A DNA stretch of 64,000 nt from Alteribacillus sp. YIM 98480 (GTDB taxonomy: Bacteria; Bacillota; Bacilli; Bacillales; Marinococcaceae). The notes beneath the pieces were generated by a model, which was not told where the DNA came from, ran no database searches, and saw nothing but the letters and a program-made list of their open reading frames with translations. This document shows, one piece after another, positions 25,135 through 33,486 of this stretch. The position numbers and the translations under genes were made by a program. Positions within the stretch are counted from its first letter, which is position 1; the number at the start of each line of letters is the position of its first letter. The DNA is taken from NCBI RefSeq assembly GCF_009765375.1, contig NZ_VTOK01000002.1, positions 186,001-250,000 on the forward strand. Reading direction: 5' to 3'.

Positions 25135-26325
25135 TTGTTAAATAGTCTATCTGCGTTAAAAACCAGTTTTCTTTGTGTATTGACACTGGTTACATTCATA
25201 CATTCTGAACCGGTTTTCGCAAATGAAGAAGAGGAAAAAAACCTTGAACTCGCGGAAGATGCTAAGTCGGCCATTATTATGGAAGTGGATACAGGACAGG
25301 TTCTATATAACAAAAATGAAAATGAAAAACTGCCTCCAGCTAGCATGACCAAAATAATGACTATGCTGCTAGTCATGGAAGCATTAGAAAGAGAAGACAT
25401 TAGGTTAGATGAACAGGTTACGGCTAGTGAACATGCTGCCTCGATGGGAGGGTCGCAAATATTTTTGGAGCAAGGAGAGCAAATGACAGTTCATGAACTG
25501 TTAAAAGGGGTAGCAGTAGCTTCCGGAAACGATGCATCGGTAGCTCTGGCTGAACATATTGCAGGAACGGAAGAGAAATTCATTAAAAAAATGAACGATA
25601 AAGCAGACGAGCTGGAGCTTAAAAATACACACTTTAACAATACGACAGGATTAACCGAAAAAGATCATTACACTACAGCCAGAGATCTTGCGATTATGAG
25701 TCAAGCCTTGCTTCAATATGAAAAAATTTTAGAATATACAAGTATTTACGAAGATTATTTACGTCAAGGTACTGATAAAGAATTTTGGCTTGTTAATACA
25801 AATCGACTCGTAAAACATTATGATGGCGTAGATGGATTAAAAACAGGTTTTACCTCGGAGGCTAAATATAATTTAACCGCAACGGCACAAAAGGATGGAA
25901 TGCGTATAATAACTGTTCTAATGGGAGCAGAATCACCGAAAAAAAGAAATAAACAAACAACTGAAATGCTCGATTATGGTTTTCAAAACTATCAAAAGGT
26001 TGTCTTAGCTAAAAAAGGAGAAGAAATAGCTTCTATTCCAGTTGAAAAAGGTAAAACCAAAACCGTACCAGTTACACTGGAAAGAAACGCTGCCATTGTC
26101 CTTCCGAAAGGCAAAAAAATTGAAAAAATCGATAGAGAGATAGATATTAACGACAAAGTTATTGCTCCAGCTGAAAAAGGTTCAGCAGCAGGTGTTGTAC
26201 AATTTTATGATGGAGAGAAAAAACTTGCTGAAAAAGAGTTGGTATTAGATGAAGAAGCGCAATCTGCCAGCTGGTATGTATTATTTAAAAGAACTCTTTC
26301 TTCTTTAACGGGACAAATGTCGTAA
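25135..26325 (+). CDS. dacF: Sporulation D-alanyl-D-alanine carboxypeptidase DacF
   Basis: A 396-residue class C penicillin-binding protein that trims stem peptides and sets cross-linking of spore peptidoglycan. The first 30 residues are a signal peptide (FLCVLTLVTFIHSEPVFA). Catalytic motifs are PPASMTKIMT near 60 (SxxK), SGNDASVALAE near 122 (SxN) and LKTGFTSEA near 238 (KTG). After about 270 a beta-rich C-terminal domain and an end helix suit surface association. The start is TTG 25135 after GGGAGGTG. It lies directly ahead of spoIIAA-AB-sigF, as in B. subtilis, where part of dacF transcription reads into that operon. Confidence 0.93.
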   Translation: MLNSLSALKTSFLCVLTLVTFIHSEPVFANEEEEKNLELAEDAKSAIIMEVDTGQVLYNKNENEKLPPASMTKIMTMLLVMEALEREDIRLDEQVTASEHAASMGGSQIFLEQGEQMTVHELLKGVAVASGNDASVALAEHIAGTEEKFIKKMNDKADELELKNTHFNNTTGLTEKDHYTTARDLAIMSQALLQYEKILEYTSIYEDYLRQGTDKEFWLVNTNRLVKHYDGVDGLKTGFTSEAKYNLTATAQKDGMRIITVLMGAESPKKRNKQTTEMLDYGFQNYQKVVLAKKGEEIASIPVEKGKTKTVPVTLERNAAIVLPKGKKIEKIDREIDINDKVIAPAEKGSAAGVVQFYDGEKKLAEKELVLDEEAQSASWYVLFKRTLSSLTGQMS

Positions 26326-26386
26326 AAAAGCGCTGAATGAAAATAGTCACTTGTTTTACCGAATAAACACTAGTTTTGTCATGAAG

Positions 26387-26415
26387 AAAGGAAATGTTTG
26401 AAAAGAATTGAATAT
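26387..26415 (+). promoter_or_regulatory. Sigma-H promoter of the spoIIA operon
   Basis: AAAGGAAAT, 11 bases, then ATTGAATAT fits the sigma-H consensus RnAGGAWWW-N11-RnnGAATWW at every fixed position. It lies 45 bases before spoIIAA, whose B. subtilis promoter is sigma-H dependent. Confidence 0.85.
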
Positions 26416-26459
26416 TATCATCACAAAGCAATGACAAACGTTTAGGGGGGAAATAGGAT

Positions 26460-26810
26460 ATGAGTTTATCAGTCAATCTAGAGCAAGTCGGTGATGTCTT
26501 GTGTATTCGATTAAGAGGAGAATTAGATCATCATTCTGCAAGAGAATTGCGAAGTCAAGTTGACGAATACTTGGAAGCTCATCAAATACAGCATATCGTC
26601 TTAAATTTGGAAGAGCTTATTTTCATGGATAGTTCAGGTATTGGGGTGATTTTAGGCAGGTACAAACAAGTCAGGAGAAATGGAGGAGAAATGGTGGTCT
26701 GCTCTATTTCTACACCGGTAAAGCGGTTATTCGAGCTGTCGGGTCTCTTTAAAATTTTGCGTTTGGAAAACCGGGAGACAGATGCACTACGAAAGCTGGG
26801 GGTGGCCTAA
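26460..26810 (+). CDS. spoIIAA: Anti-sigma-F antagonist SpoIIAA
   Basis: A 116-residue STAS-domain protein. The phosphorylated Ser is in [15 protein letters not shown], near residues 57-59. Unphosphorylated SpoIIAA binds SpoIIAB in the forespore and frees sigma-F; SpoIIAB phosphorylates it and SpoIIE reverses this. The gene has an AGGGGGGAAAT site ahead of ATG 26460, is preceded by a sigma-H promoter, and is followed 2 bases later by spoIIAB. Confidence 0.96.
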   Translation: MSLSVNLEQVGDVLCIRLRGELDHHSARELRSQVDEYLEAHQIQHIVLNLEELIFMDSSGIGVILGRYKQVRRNGGEMVVCSISTPVKRLFELSGLFKILRLENRETDALRKLGVA

Positions 26811-26812
26811 AA

Positions 26813-27253
26813 GTGAAAAATGAGATGAAATTGGAGTTTTCCGCGGTGAGTGAAAATGAAGCATTTGCAAGGGTGAGTGTTGGTGCCTTTACTGCTCAGC
26901 TGGACCCTAATATGGACGAGCTGACAGAGTTAAAAACCGTAGTCTCTGAAGCTGTAACCAACTCCATTATACATGGATATGATGAGAACCCAGCCGGCAC
27001 GATTACGATTATGGTGAAAATTGATACAGATATGGTAGAGCTAACCGTAAAAGACAACGGTGTAGGCATAGAAGATATAGGAAAAGCAAAGGAGCCTTTA
27101 TATACGTCAAAACCGGAATTAGAACGCTCGGGGATGGGATTTACCATTATGGAGAATTTTATGGATGAAGTGGAAGTGATCTCCAAACCAAGTACCGGTA
27201 CTACTGTTTACTTAAAAAAGCGTTTAGCTAAAAGCAGATCACTTTGTAATTAA
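26813..27253 (+). CDS. spoIIAB: Anti-sigma-F factor SpoIIAB
   Basis: A 146-residue GHKL-fold Ser kinase that holds sigma-F and phosphorylates SpoIIAA. The N box is [11 protein letters not shown] near residue 46, G1 is DNGVGIED near 83, and G2 is [10 protein letters not shown] near 106. All ATP-binding motifs are intact. The start is GTG 26813, two bases after the spoIIAA stop, with the site GGGGGTGG inside the end of spoIIAA, so translation is coupled. Confidence 0.96.
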   Translation: MKNEMKLEFSAVSENEAFARVSVGAFTAQLDPNMDELTELKTVVSEAVTNSIIHGYDENPAGTITIMVKIDTDMVELTVKDNGVGIEDIGKAKEPLYTSKPELERSGMGFTIMENFMDEVEVISKPSTGTTVYLKKRLAKSRSLCN

Positions 27254-27264
27254 GGAGAGTCTGT

Positions 27265-28014
27265 ATGGATGTAAAATTAAAAAAGCACCAGCCTCTTCAA
27301 GATGACAAAGTAAGAGAGTTAATACGACAAAGTCAGGATGGAGATCAAAAAGCACGAGAAGAAATCGTAAATAAAAATACTAGGCTGGTTTGGTCGGTAG
27401 TTCAACGTTTTATTAATCGAGGATATGAAGCGGAAGATCTTTTTCAAATTGGTGTGATCGGGTTAATTAAATCGGTGGACAAATTTGATTTGTCCTATGA
27501 TGTTAAATTCTCTACTTACGCTGTCCCAATGATTATTGGAGAAATACAGCGTTTCATTCGAGATGATGGTACAGTTAAAGTAAGTCGTTCCTTAAAAGAA
27601 TTAAATAATAAAGTGAGAAAAGCAAAAGAAGAATTAACAAAAGAATTAGGCAGAGTTCCGTCACTTCAAGAAATTGCTGAATCTATGGAAATGCCAATGG
27701 AAGAAATCGTGTTTGCTACAGAAGCAACAAGAAGTTTATCGTCATTACATGAAACCGTGTATGAGAATGACGGCGATCCAATAACGTTAATGGACCAAAT
27801 TGCTGATCAAGGAGACTCAAAATGGTTTGACCAAATCGCTTTAAAAGAGATAGTTGAACAACTAGAAGAACGGGAACGATTAATCGTTTATTTACGTTAT
27901 TATAAAGATAAGACCCAGTCTGAAGTAGCACAAAGGTTAGGAATTTCTCAAGTACAAGTTTCACGGTTAGAAAAAAGAATTCTCCATAAAATGAAAAGTC
28001 AGTTGTCAGATTAG
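27265..28014 (+). CDS. sigF: RNA polymerase sigma factor F
   Basis: A 249-residue sigma-70-family factor, the first forespore-specific sigma. Region 2 (about 35-105) has NKNTRLVWSVVQRF, YEAEDLFQIGVIGLI, the core-binding part, and KFSTYAVPMIIGEIQRF, the -10 binding part. Region 3 follows, and region 4 at the end holds the helix-turn-helix TQSEVAQRLGISQVQVSRLEK. It sits behind its anti-sigma and anti-anti-sigma genes in the standard order; GGAGAG precedes ATG 27265. Confidence 0.96.
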   Translation: MDVKLKKHQPLQDDKVRELIRQSQDGDQKAREEIVNKNTRLVWSVVQRFINRGYEAEDLFQIGVIGLIKSVDKFDLSYDVKFSTYAVPMIIGEIQRFIRDDGTVKVSRSLKELNNKVRKAKEELTKELGRVPSLQEIAESMEMPMEEIVFATEATRSLSSLHETVYENDGDPITLMDQIADQGDSKWFDQIALKEIVEQLEERERLIVYLRYYKDKTQSEVAQRLGISQVQVSRLEKRILHKMKSQLSD

Positions 28015-28029
28015 ACAGCTGGCTTTTTT
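27998..28029 (+). terminator. Terminator at the end of sigF
   Basis: AGTTGTC and GACAGCT arms pair around AGATTA with a T run after GGC. The stem overlaps the last sigF codons. Confidence 0.75.
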
Positions 28030-28242
28030 GTGATTAGTAAGTAGTGACCTTTACAGCAGCAATCTGCGTTTTTCTAAGTTATAGCACCGCTATTTACATA
28101 TTTCTCCTAAAGGGATGAAGGCTATGGTATACGTATGCATCTTCAGTGAAACTTTCTTTTTCAGAGACTGAGCTCTTTACCTCCAGATTGAAGTATGATC
28201 CATTTGTTTACGTTCATACTAAGCAAAAAGGGAGGGACGGAT

Positions 28243-28887
28243 ATGCACCAACAAATATATATGCAGTTATATACCGGAATAACGGTAGAGCCAGGCCAGA
28301 ATTTGTATCTTAAAGATGTTGCACGTCTCGAAGGGGAAGCAGAAACTGTTCATCCGCTAATGTCTGTTCACTTGTACAGTATAAGCCGCACAGATAAAAC
28401 CCACGTTGTTCTTGATATATTAACTATATTACAAAAAATCCATAAACAATTCCCTGAAGTTGATATAACTGTAGTTGGGCCCGAGCAAACGGTAATTGAA
28501 GTAACGATTGAAAAAAAACTTATTTCTCCCCTGATGCTCGTTTTAGTCTGGTTTCTATTGTTTACTGGTGCTGCTCTGGCTATCATGAATTTTCACGAAG
28601 ATGTCAGTATGCTGGCCGTTCATCAAAAGCTGTATACCCTTGTTACTGGAAAACAGAGTGAACAGCCTTTATTACTGCAGATTCCTTATTCGATTGGACT
28701 AGGCCTTGGCATGATCTTATTTTTTAACCATGTGTTCAAAAAAAGAATCAATGAAGAGCCTAGCCCGCTTGAAATTGAAATGTTTCATTATAAAAAAGAT
28801 ATTGAAGAATATTTAGCTGACACAGAATCTGATCGGAGTTCAAAACCTTGGCAGTCGAAGCTTTATTCGCCATCCTCATCGGATTAA
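28243..28887 (+). CDS. spoVAA: Stage V sporulation protein AA
   Basis: A 214-residue protein with an N-terminal soluble domain (1-95; YMQLYTGITVEPGQNLYLKD) and two membrane helices (about 100-120 and 150-170), ending in an acidic cytosolic tail. It belongs to the SpoVA machinery that moves dipicolinate across the inner spore membrane; SpoVAA is needed with SpoVAB but its exact job is open. The start is ATG 28243 after GGGAGGG; an upstream ATG at 28195 lacks a site. It overlaps spoVAB by 40 bases. The usual spoVAC-AD-AE genes do not follow (see findings). Confidence 0.9.
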   Translation: MHQQIYMQLYTGITVEPGQNLYLKDVARLEGEAETVHPLMSVHLYSISRTDKTHVVLDILTILQKIHKQFPEVDITVVGPEQTVIEVTIEKKLISPLMLVLVWFLLFTGAALAIMNFHEDVSMLAVHQKLYTLVTGKQSEQPLLLQIPYSIGLGLGMILFFNHVFKKRINEEPSPLEIEMFHYKKDIEEYLADTESDRSSKPWQSKLYSPSSSD

Positions 28888-29270
28888 GCGGCGGACTGGC
28901 TGTTGGAAGCGGGTTTGTGGCTTTTATAACTGTGTTAGGGATTATACCAAGGCTTGTCCAGCTGACAAAAACCCAAAAGGCTATTCAAGCATACGAAATA
29001 GCAGTCATTACAGGAGCTGTTATAGGGTCCATTGCAACTCTTCATGATATTAAAGGTACATTTCCAGCTTTGTTAACCATTCCAGTAGGCCTGGCTGCAG
29101 GAATGTTTGTAGGAATGCTTGCGGCAGCCCTGACAGAAGTTTTAAATGTATTTCCAATCTTGGCTCGGCGTATAGGAATGGAAAAAAATATTATCGTTCT
29201 TGTAATGGCGATTGTGTTCGGAAAAATTTTGGGGTCGCTTTTTCACTGGATATTTTTTGTGAAATTTTAA
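28848..29270 (+). CDS. spoVAB: Stage V sporulation protein AB
   Basis: A 140-residue membrane protein with four or five helices: ALFAILIGLSGGLAVGSGFV, then AYEIAVITGAVIGS, GLAAGMFVGMLAAALTEV with a buried Glu, and a final helix. It matches SpoVAB in size and pattern and acts with SpoVAA in the forespore membrane. The start is TTG 28848 inside the 3' end of spoVAA, with GATCGGAG ahead; strong overlap implies coupling. Nine bases separate its stop from the next frame, which is spoVAF instead of spoVAC. Confidence 0.88.
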   Translation: MAVEALFAILIGLSGGLAVGSGFVAFITVLGIIPRLVQLTKTQKAIQAYEIAVITGAVIGSIATLHDIKGTFPALLTIPVGLAAGMFVGMLAAALTEVLNVFPILARRIGMEKNIIVLVMAIVFGKILGSLFHWIFFVKF

Positions 29271-29294
29271 TAAAAATGAATGGGGGAAAGTAAT

Positions 29295-30833
29295 TTGATT
29301 CGAAGAAAGAAGTGGAAATTTCAAAGCCTTCACAGTGATCACCAACATAAGAGACAATCAGAGGATAAGAATGAAGAAACACCTATCTCTAAACAGATAG
29401 AGGTAAACGAAAAAGAATTAAAAGAACGCCTTGGTATTGGGGTAAGTTTTGATGTAGGTGTTAGAAAACTTAATATATTGGGGAAGGAAATTCAAATATA
29501 TTTTGTTAATGGTCTTTGTGACATGGAATATATCATTGAATTATTAAAAGAATTAATGGACTTAGAAGCAAGAGGAAGAGAAACCCTCCATGTCAGAAAA
29601 GCTATTGAAAACCATCTGACTCATGTTCAAGTGGAATACAAAGATACATTAGAAGATTGTATAGTTGAAATGCTTTCGGGTCTTATTTTTATATTAGTCG
29701 AAGGCGAAGATAGAGCTTTTGTTGTAGATGTTCGGAGCTATCCTGGACGAGGACCAGAAGAACCTGATAATGAAAAAGTGATACGAGGTGCAAGAGACGG
29801 GTATACCGAAAATATCATCGAAAATACGGCACTTACAAGAAGAAGAATAAGGGATGAAAGGCTTCGTCATGAAATTTTGAGAGTTGGGGTACGGTCAAAA
29901 ACTGATATTTGTATTTCTTATATTGAAGGAGTTGCCGACCCTAATTTAATAAAGATTGTTCGTAAAGAATTGGAGTCGATTGAAATAGATGGTTTGCCCA
30001 TGGCGGATAAAGTAGTAGAAGAATATATGGTGAACCAGGGGAATAACCCGTTTCCTCTCGTTAGATATACCGAACGTCCTGATGTTGCAGCTCTTCATTT
30101 GTTTGAAGGACATGTTATTGTAATTGTTGATGCTACACCAAGTGTAATAATAACCCCCACTACCGTATTTCACCATGTGCAGCATGCTGAAGAGTATAGA
30201 CAGGCTCCTTTTATAGGAACATTTGTAAAGTGGATTCGATTTTTCGGGATGTTTATTTCATTGTTTGTATTGCCGTTTTGGCTTTTATTTGTATTAGAAC
30301 CAAATTTACTTCCAGCCCAATTTGACTATATTGGTCCCAGTGAAGATGCGAACGTGTCAGAATTTATGCAGATCCTTTTGGCTGATATTGGATTGGAACT
30401 ACTAAGAATGGCAGCTATACACACGCCTTCTCCTCTGACCACAGCTCTTGGACTTGTGGCTGCGCTGTTACTTGGGGAGATAGCTATAGAAGTTGGACTA
30501 TTTACGTCTGAGGTAGTATTATATGTTGCACTCTCGGCAATCGGTGCCTATTCTAATCCGAGTTATGAATTAGCAATTGCTATTAAAATGTTAAGGCTTC
30601 TATTATTAATTGTTGTAGTAAGTTTTGGAAGTATTGGGTTTGTTATTGCTAGTACGATTCTATTTTTAATGCTTATTCGAATTCGCTCTCTAAATAAACC
30701 TTATTTATGGCCATTAATACCGTTTGATCCTCAATCTTTATGGCAAATTGTGATGAGAACAACAGTACCAAGCTTACGCCGCAGACCTAGAATCGTACAT
30801 CCGCAAGATACGATAAAACAGACTTCGGAATAG
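29295..30833 (+). CDS. spoVAF: Stage V sporulation protein AF (GerA-family)
   Basis: A 512-residue protein of the GerA-A/SpoVAF family: a large soluble N-terminal region (1-300) with GRGPEEPDNEKVIRGARDGY and NTALTRRRIRD, typical of this family, and five membrane helices in the second half. Recent work on B. subtilis places SpoVAF with the 5AF/FigP channel that amplifies germination. The start chosen is TTG 29295 because GGGGGAAA lies 7 bases ahead; ATG 29280 would put the site inside the gene. It follows spoVAB and precedes lysA, as the last operon gene does in B. subtilis. Confidence 0.9.
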   Translation: MIRRKKWKFQSLHSDHQHKRQSEDKNEETPISKQIEVNEKELKERLGIGVSFDVGVRKLNILGKEIQIYFVNGLCDMEYIIELLKELMDLEARGRETLHVRKAIENHLTHVQVEYKDTLEDCIVEMLSGLIFILVEGEDRAFVVDVRSYPGRGPEEPDNEKVIRGARDGYTENIIENTALTRRRIRDERLRHEILRVGVRSKTDICISYIEGVADPNLIKIVRKELESIEIDGLPMADKVVEEYMVNQGNNPFPLVRYTERPDVAALHLFEGHVIVIVDATPSVIITPTTVFHHVQHAEEYRQAPFIGTFVKWIRFFGMFISLFVLPFWLLFVLEPNLLPAQFDYIGPSEDANVSEFMQILLADIGLELLRMAAIHTPSPLTTALGLVAALLLGEIAIEVGLFTSEVVLYVALSAIGAYSNPSYELAIAIKMLRLLLLIVVVSFGSIGFVIASTILFLMLIRIRSLNKPYLWPLIPFDPQSLWQIVMRTTVPSLRRRPRIVHPQDTIKQTSE

Positions 30834-30870
30834 GAGTGTCGGATTTTTAGAGTCCGGCGCTCTGCTTTTT
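30834..30870 (+). terminator. Terminator after spoVAF
   Basis: GAGTGTCGGA and TCCGGCGCTC pair over 10 bases with G-T pairs; then TGCTTTTT. Confidence 0.8.
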
Positions 30871-30951
30871 CAATGTTTAGTCCTTTTTATCCTGTGAAAA
30901 TGATGCTAAAATGTAAACATTCATTTGTCGTAGATAAGGAGAGAACGAGTC

Positions 30952-32271
30952 ATGTATTTACATGGAACGAGTAAAATAAACAGCCTCGGACACCTTGTAA
31001 TAGGCGGGGTGGACACGGTTGATATTGCAAAAAATTATGGCACTCCTGTGTACGTGTATGACGTGGCACTGATTAGAGAGCGTGCCAGAGGATTTAAAAA
31101 AGCGTTTGAAGAAGAAGGGGTGCAGCATCAGGTAGCTTATGCCAGTAAAGCGTTCAGCTGTATCGCTATGGTACAGTTAGCAGATCAACTGGGTTTAAGT
31201 CTAGATATTGTTTCAGGCGGTGAATTGATGACTGCCAAAAAAGCAGGTTTTCCTATGGAGAGGGTTCATTTTCACGGAAACAACAAAAGTCCTGAAGAAA
31301 TAAAATTTGCACTAGACCTTGGTGTAGGCTGCTTTGTACTTGATAATTTTTACGAAGTCGCTCTTTTACAAGAAGAAGCTGTTTCTAGAAACCAAAAAGT
31401 AGATGCTTTAATACGTACCACACCGGGTGTAGAAGCCCATACCCATGAATATATATCAACAGGTCAAGAAGACTCTAAATTTGGTTTTGACCTCTCAAGC
31501 GGTCAAGCCGATAAGGTAATTAAGATTCTTCAAGAAGATACAAATGTTAATTTACGAGGAGTCCACAGCCATATCGGTTCACAAATTTTTGACACGAATG
31601 GGTTTGTCCTAACGGTAGAAAAACTATTTTCTCAATTTAAAAGGTGGAAAGAGAAGTATGGTTTTGTGCCGGAAATTCTTAACGCTGGCGGGGGCTTTGG
31701 CATTAGATACGTGGAAGGAGATGAACCGCTCCCCCCTGAAGATTATGTAAAAGACTTAATAAAAGCTGTGAAAAAAGAATCTGAGAAAGCAAACATGGAC
31801 GTTCCAGAAATATGGATTGAACCTGGCCGTTCTATTACAGGGGATGCAGGAACCACTCTTTATACTGTCGGTTCCAAAAAAGATATTCCAGGAGTACGGA
31901 GGTATCTTTCTGTCGATGGAGGAATGACAGATAATATCAGACCAGCTCTGTATCAAGCAGAATATGAGGGGATTTTGGCTAATCGAGCAAACGAGCAGGC
32001 AGAAGATCACTTCGCTGTGGCAGGGAAGTGCTGTGAAAGCGGAGATATGCTTATCTGGAAGCTGCCGCTGCCTGAAGCAGACCATGATGATATTTTGGCT
32101 GTATTTTGTACAGGCGCCTATGGATATTCGATGGCTAATAATTACAATCGCATAACAAAACCTCCTGTAGTCTTTGTAGAGGACAATCAAGCAGATCTAG
32201 TTGTTAAAGGAGAAACATTAGAAGATATAACGAAAAATGATCTTCCCTTACGTTCAAAAGAACGGGTATAA
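30952..32271 (+). CDS. lysA: Diaminopimelate decarboxylase
   Basis: A 439-residue PLP enzyme for the last step of lysine synthesis. The PLP lysine is in VAYASKAFSC near residue 66, the phosphate-binding stretch LNAGGGFGIRYV near 242, and the active-site Cys in GKCCESGDML near 365, with the final YGYSMANNYN block near 397. All are family hallmarks. It follows the spoVA genes across a terminator, as in B. subtilis; diaminopimelate also feeds cortex wall and dipicolinate branches in sporulation. GGAGAG precedes ATG 30952. Confidence 0.95.
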   Translation: MYLHGTSKINSLGHLVIGGVDTVDIAKNYGTPVYVYDVALIRERARGFKKAFEEEGVQHQVAYASKAFSCIAMVQLADQLGLSLDIVSGGELMTAKKAGFPMERVHFHGNNKSPEEIKFALDLGVGCFVLDNFYEVALLQEEAVSRNQKVDALIRTTPGVEAHTHEYISTGQEDSKFGFDLSSGQADKVIKILQEDTNVNLRGVHSHIGSQIFDTNGFVLTVEKLFSQFKRWKEKYGFVPEILNAGGGFGIRYVEGDEPLPPEDYVKDLIKAVKKESEKANMDVPEIWIEPGRSITGDAGTTLYTVGSKKDIPGVRRYLSVDGGMTDNIRPALYQAEYEGILANRANEQAEDHFAVAGKCCESGDMLIWKLPLPEADHDDILAVFCTGAYGYSMANNYNRITKPPVVFVEDNQADLVVKGETLEDITKNDLPLRSKERV

Positions 32272-32364
32272 TCATTATAAACAGCAGCAGGTGTTATTAT
32301 TTCTGCCAGAATAGCTGCATTAAATATTTCTGATTATAAAATAACTATTTGAGGTGAGAATCAC

Positions 32365-32799
32365 ATGAAAAAAGGAAGCATCGCATTTGAAAATGGAGAA
32401 CAAATTACGATTGAATTTTTCCCGGATGCGGCTCCGGGAACAGTAGAGAACTTTGAAGCCCTGGCAAACAAAGGTTTTTATAATGGTTTGAATTTCCACC
32501 GCGTTATTCCGGGTTTTGTAGCACAAGGAGGCTGTCCTAATGGAACCGGAACCGGGGGACCTGGCTACACGATTAAATGTGAAACAGAAGGCAATCCACA
32601 TAAACATGGCCGTGGTTATCTTTCTATGGCACATGCTGGGAAAGATACAGGCGGAAGTCAATTCTTCATTTTATTTGAACCGCAGCCTCATTTAGATGGT
32701 GTGCATACTGTGTTTGGAAAAGTAACGGATGGTATGGAATCTGTTGATAGAATACAACAGGGTGACGTTATGAAAGAAGTAAAAGTATGGGATGAGTAA
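32365..32799 (+). CDS. ppiB: Peptidyl-prolyl cis-trans isomerase, cyclophilin type
   Basis: A 144-residue cytosolic cyclophilin. Catalytic and ligand residues are visible: [13 protein letters not shown] with the key Arg, [16 protein letters not shown] with the Gln/Phe pair, and [10 protein letters not shown] with the His-Thr-Val-Phe block. It catalyses Xaa-Pro isomerisation in folding. The position behind lysA matches B. subtilis. GAGGTGAG lies 7 bases ahead of the ATG, and a clear terminator follows. Confidence 0.95.
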   Translation: MKKGSIAFENGEQITIEFFPDAAPGTVENFEALANKGFYNGLNFHRVIPGFVAQGGCPNGTGTGGPGYTIKCETEGNPHKHGRGYLSMAHAGKDTGGSQFFILFEPQPHLDGVHTVFGKVTDGMESVDRIQQGDVMKEVKVWDE

Positions 32800-32803
32800 A
32801 TGT

Positions 32804-32836
32804 AAAACCGGCAGGAATTAAATCTGCCGGTTTTTT
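32804..32836 (+). terminator. Terminator after ppiB
   Basis: AAAACCGGCAG and CTGCCGGTTTT are complementary around GAATTAAAT, followed by TTC after six T. Confidence 0.92.
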
Positions 32837-32876
32837 CTATAGATTTGGGAAGGTCAAGCTGCAAAAGGAGGATTCC

Positions 32877-33014
32877 ATGAAAGAAAAGGTCGGTAATTGT
32901 ACGGTTTGTGGTAAAGAAGTGTTTTGCTTGAATGGATTTTTAAACGGTGTATTAGATGATCGAAAAAATTTATTTTGTTATAAATGTATAGAAAAAAAGG
33001 AAAAGCAAGCATAA
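32877..33014 (+). CDS. Small cysteine-rich protein (45 aa), zinc-ribbon-like
   Basis: A short gene behind a perfect AAAGGAGG site, 5 bases before ATG. The 45-residue product has two CxxC pairs, CTVCGK at the N-terminus and CYKCIEK near the C-terminus, plus a single Cys between them. This is a treble-clef or zinc-ribbon pattern. I do not recognise the family. It lies between the ppiB terminator and the rib promoter, so it probably starts from read-through or its own short promoter. Confidence 0.6.
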   Translation: MKEKVGNCTVCGKEVFCLNGFLNGVLDDRKNLFCYKCIEKKEKQA

Positions 33015-33018
33015 TGAG

Positions 33019-33048
33019 TTGACGTTTTATATAGAAAAAGGATAAAAT
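33019..33048 (+). promoter_or_regulatory. Sigma-A promoter of the rib operon
   Basis: TTGACG, 18 bases, TAAAAT; 56 bases upstream of the FMN riboswitch. Confidence 0.65.
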
Positions 33049-33104
33049 CAGTTTATAAAGTTAGTAAACTTTATGACTAGTTTATTTAACGATATATTAA
33101 GCGG

Positions 33105-33250
33105 TACCTTCGGGGTCGGGTGTAATTCCCAACCGGCGGTGATAAAGCAAGCAATGTTTTTCAGTCCGTGACCCGTAGTAATTTCATTATTACGGTGGAT
33201 CCGGTGGAAGTCCGGAGCCGACAGTAACAGTCTGGATGGGAGAAGGATAA
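33105..33250 (+). ncRNA. FMN riboswitch (RFN element)
   Basis: The conserved core is easily read: ACCTTCGGGGTCGGGTGTAA, then CCCAACCGGCGGTGATAAAG, AGTCCGTGACCCG, GGTGGATCCGGTGGAAG, CCGGAGCCGACAGT and GGATGGGAGAAGG. These form the six-way junction that binds FMN. Bound FMN favours the downstream terminator (33368-33404) and turns off the rib genes. The P4-type variable stem (33174-33194) is short and AT-rich. Confidence 0.97.
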
Positions 33251-33367
33251 GCCGTGTTCAAAAATTATCATACAGCAGTCTTAGGATACGTTTATGTTTT
33301 TTTAAATAATCCTATTGCGAGAGAATGATGTATAATCCCTTGAAAAAGGGCTTATTTGAGCACGTTT

Positions 33368-33404
33368 AAACCCTGAAGAATCCCTGTGTTCTTGAGGGTT
33401 TTTT
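33368..33404 (+). terminator. Riboswitch-controlled terminator
   Basis: AAACCCTGAAGAA and TTCTTGAGGGTTT arms around TCCCTGTG with TTTTTT after. It is about 80 bases before ribD, placed to be the off-state of the FMN switch. Confidence 0.9.
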
Positions 33405-33486
33405 ATTATGTACGAATGAGCCAAACAAGTGAGGCTCATTCAAATATTTATCAAATAACACTCCGAGAAATGGGGGCGCTTAAAGC

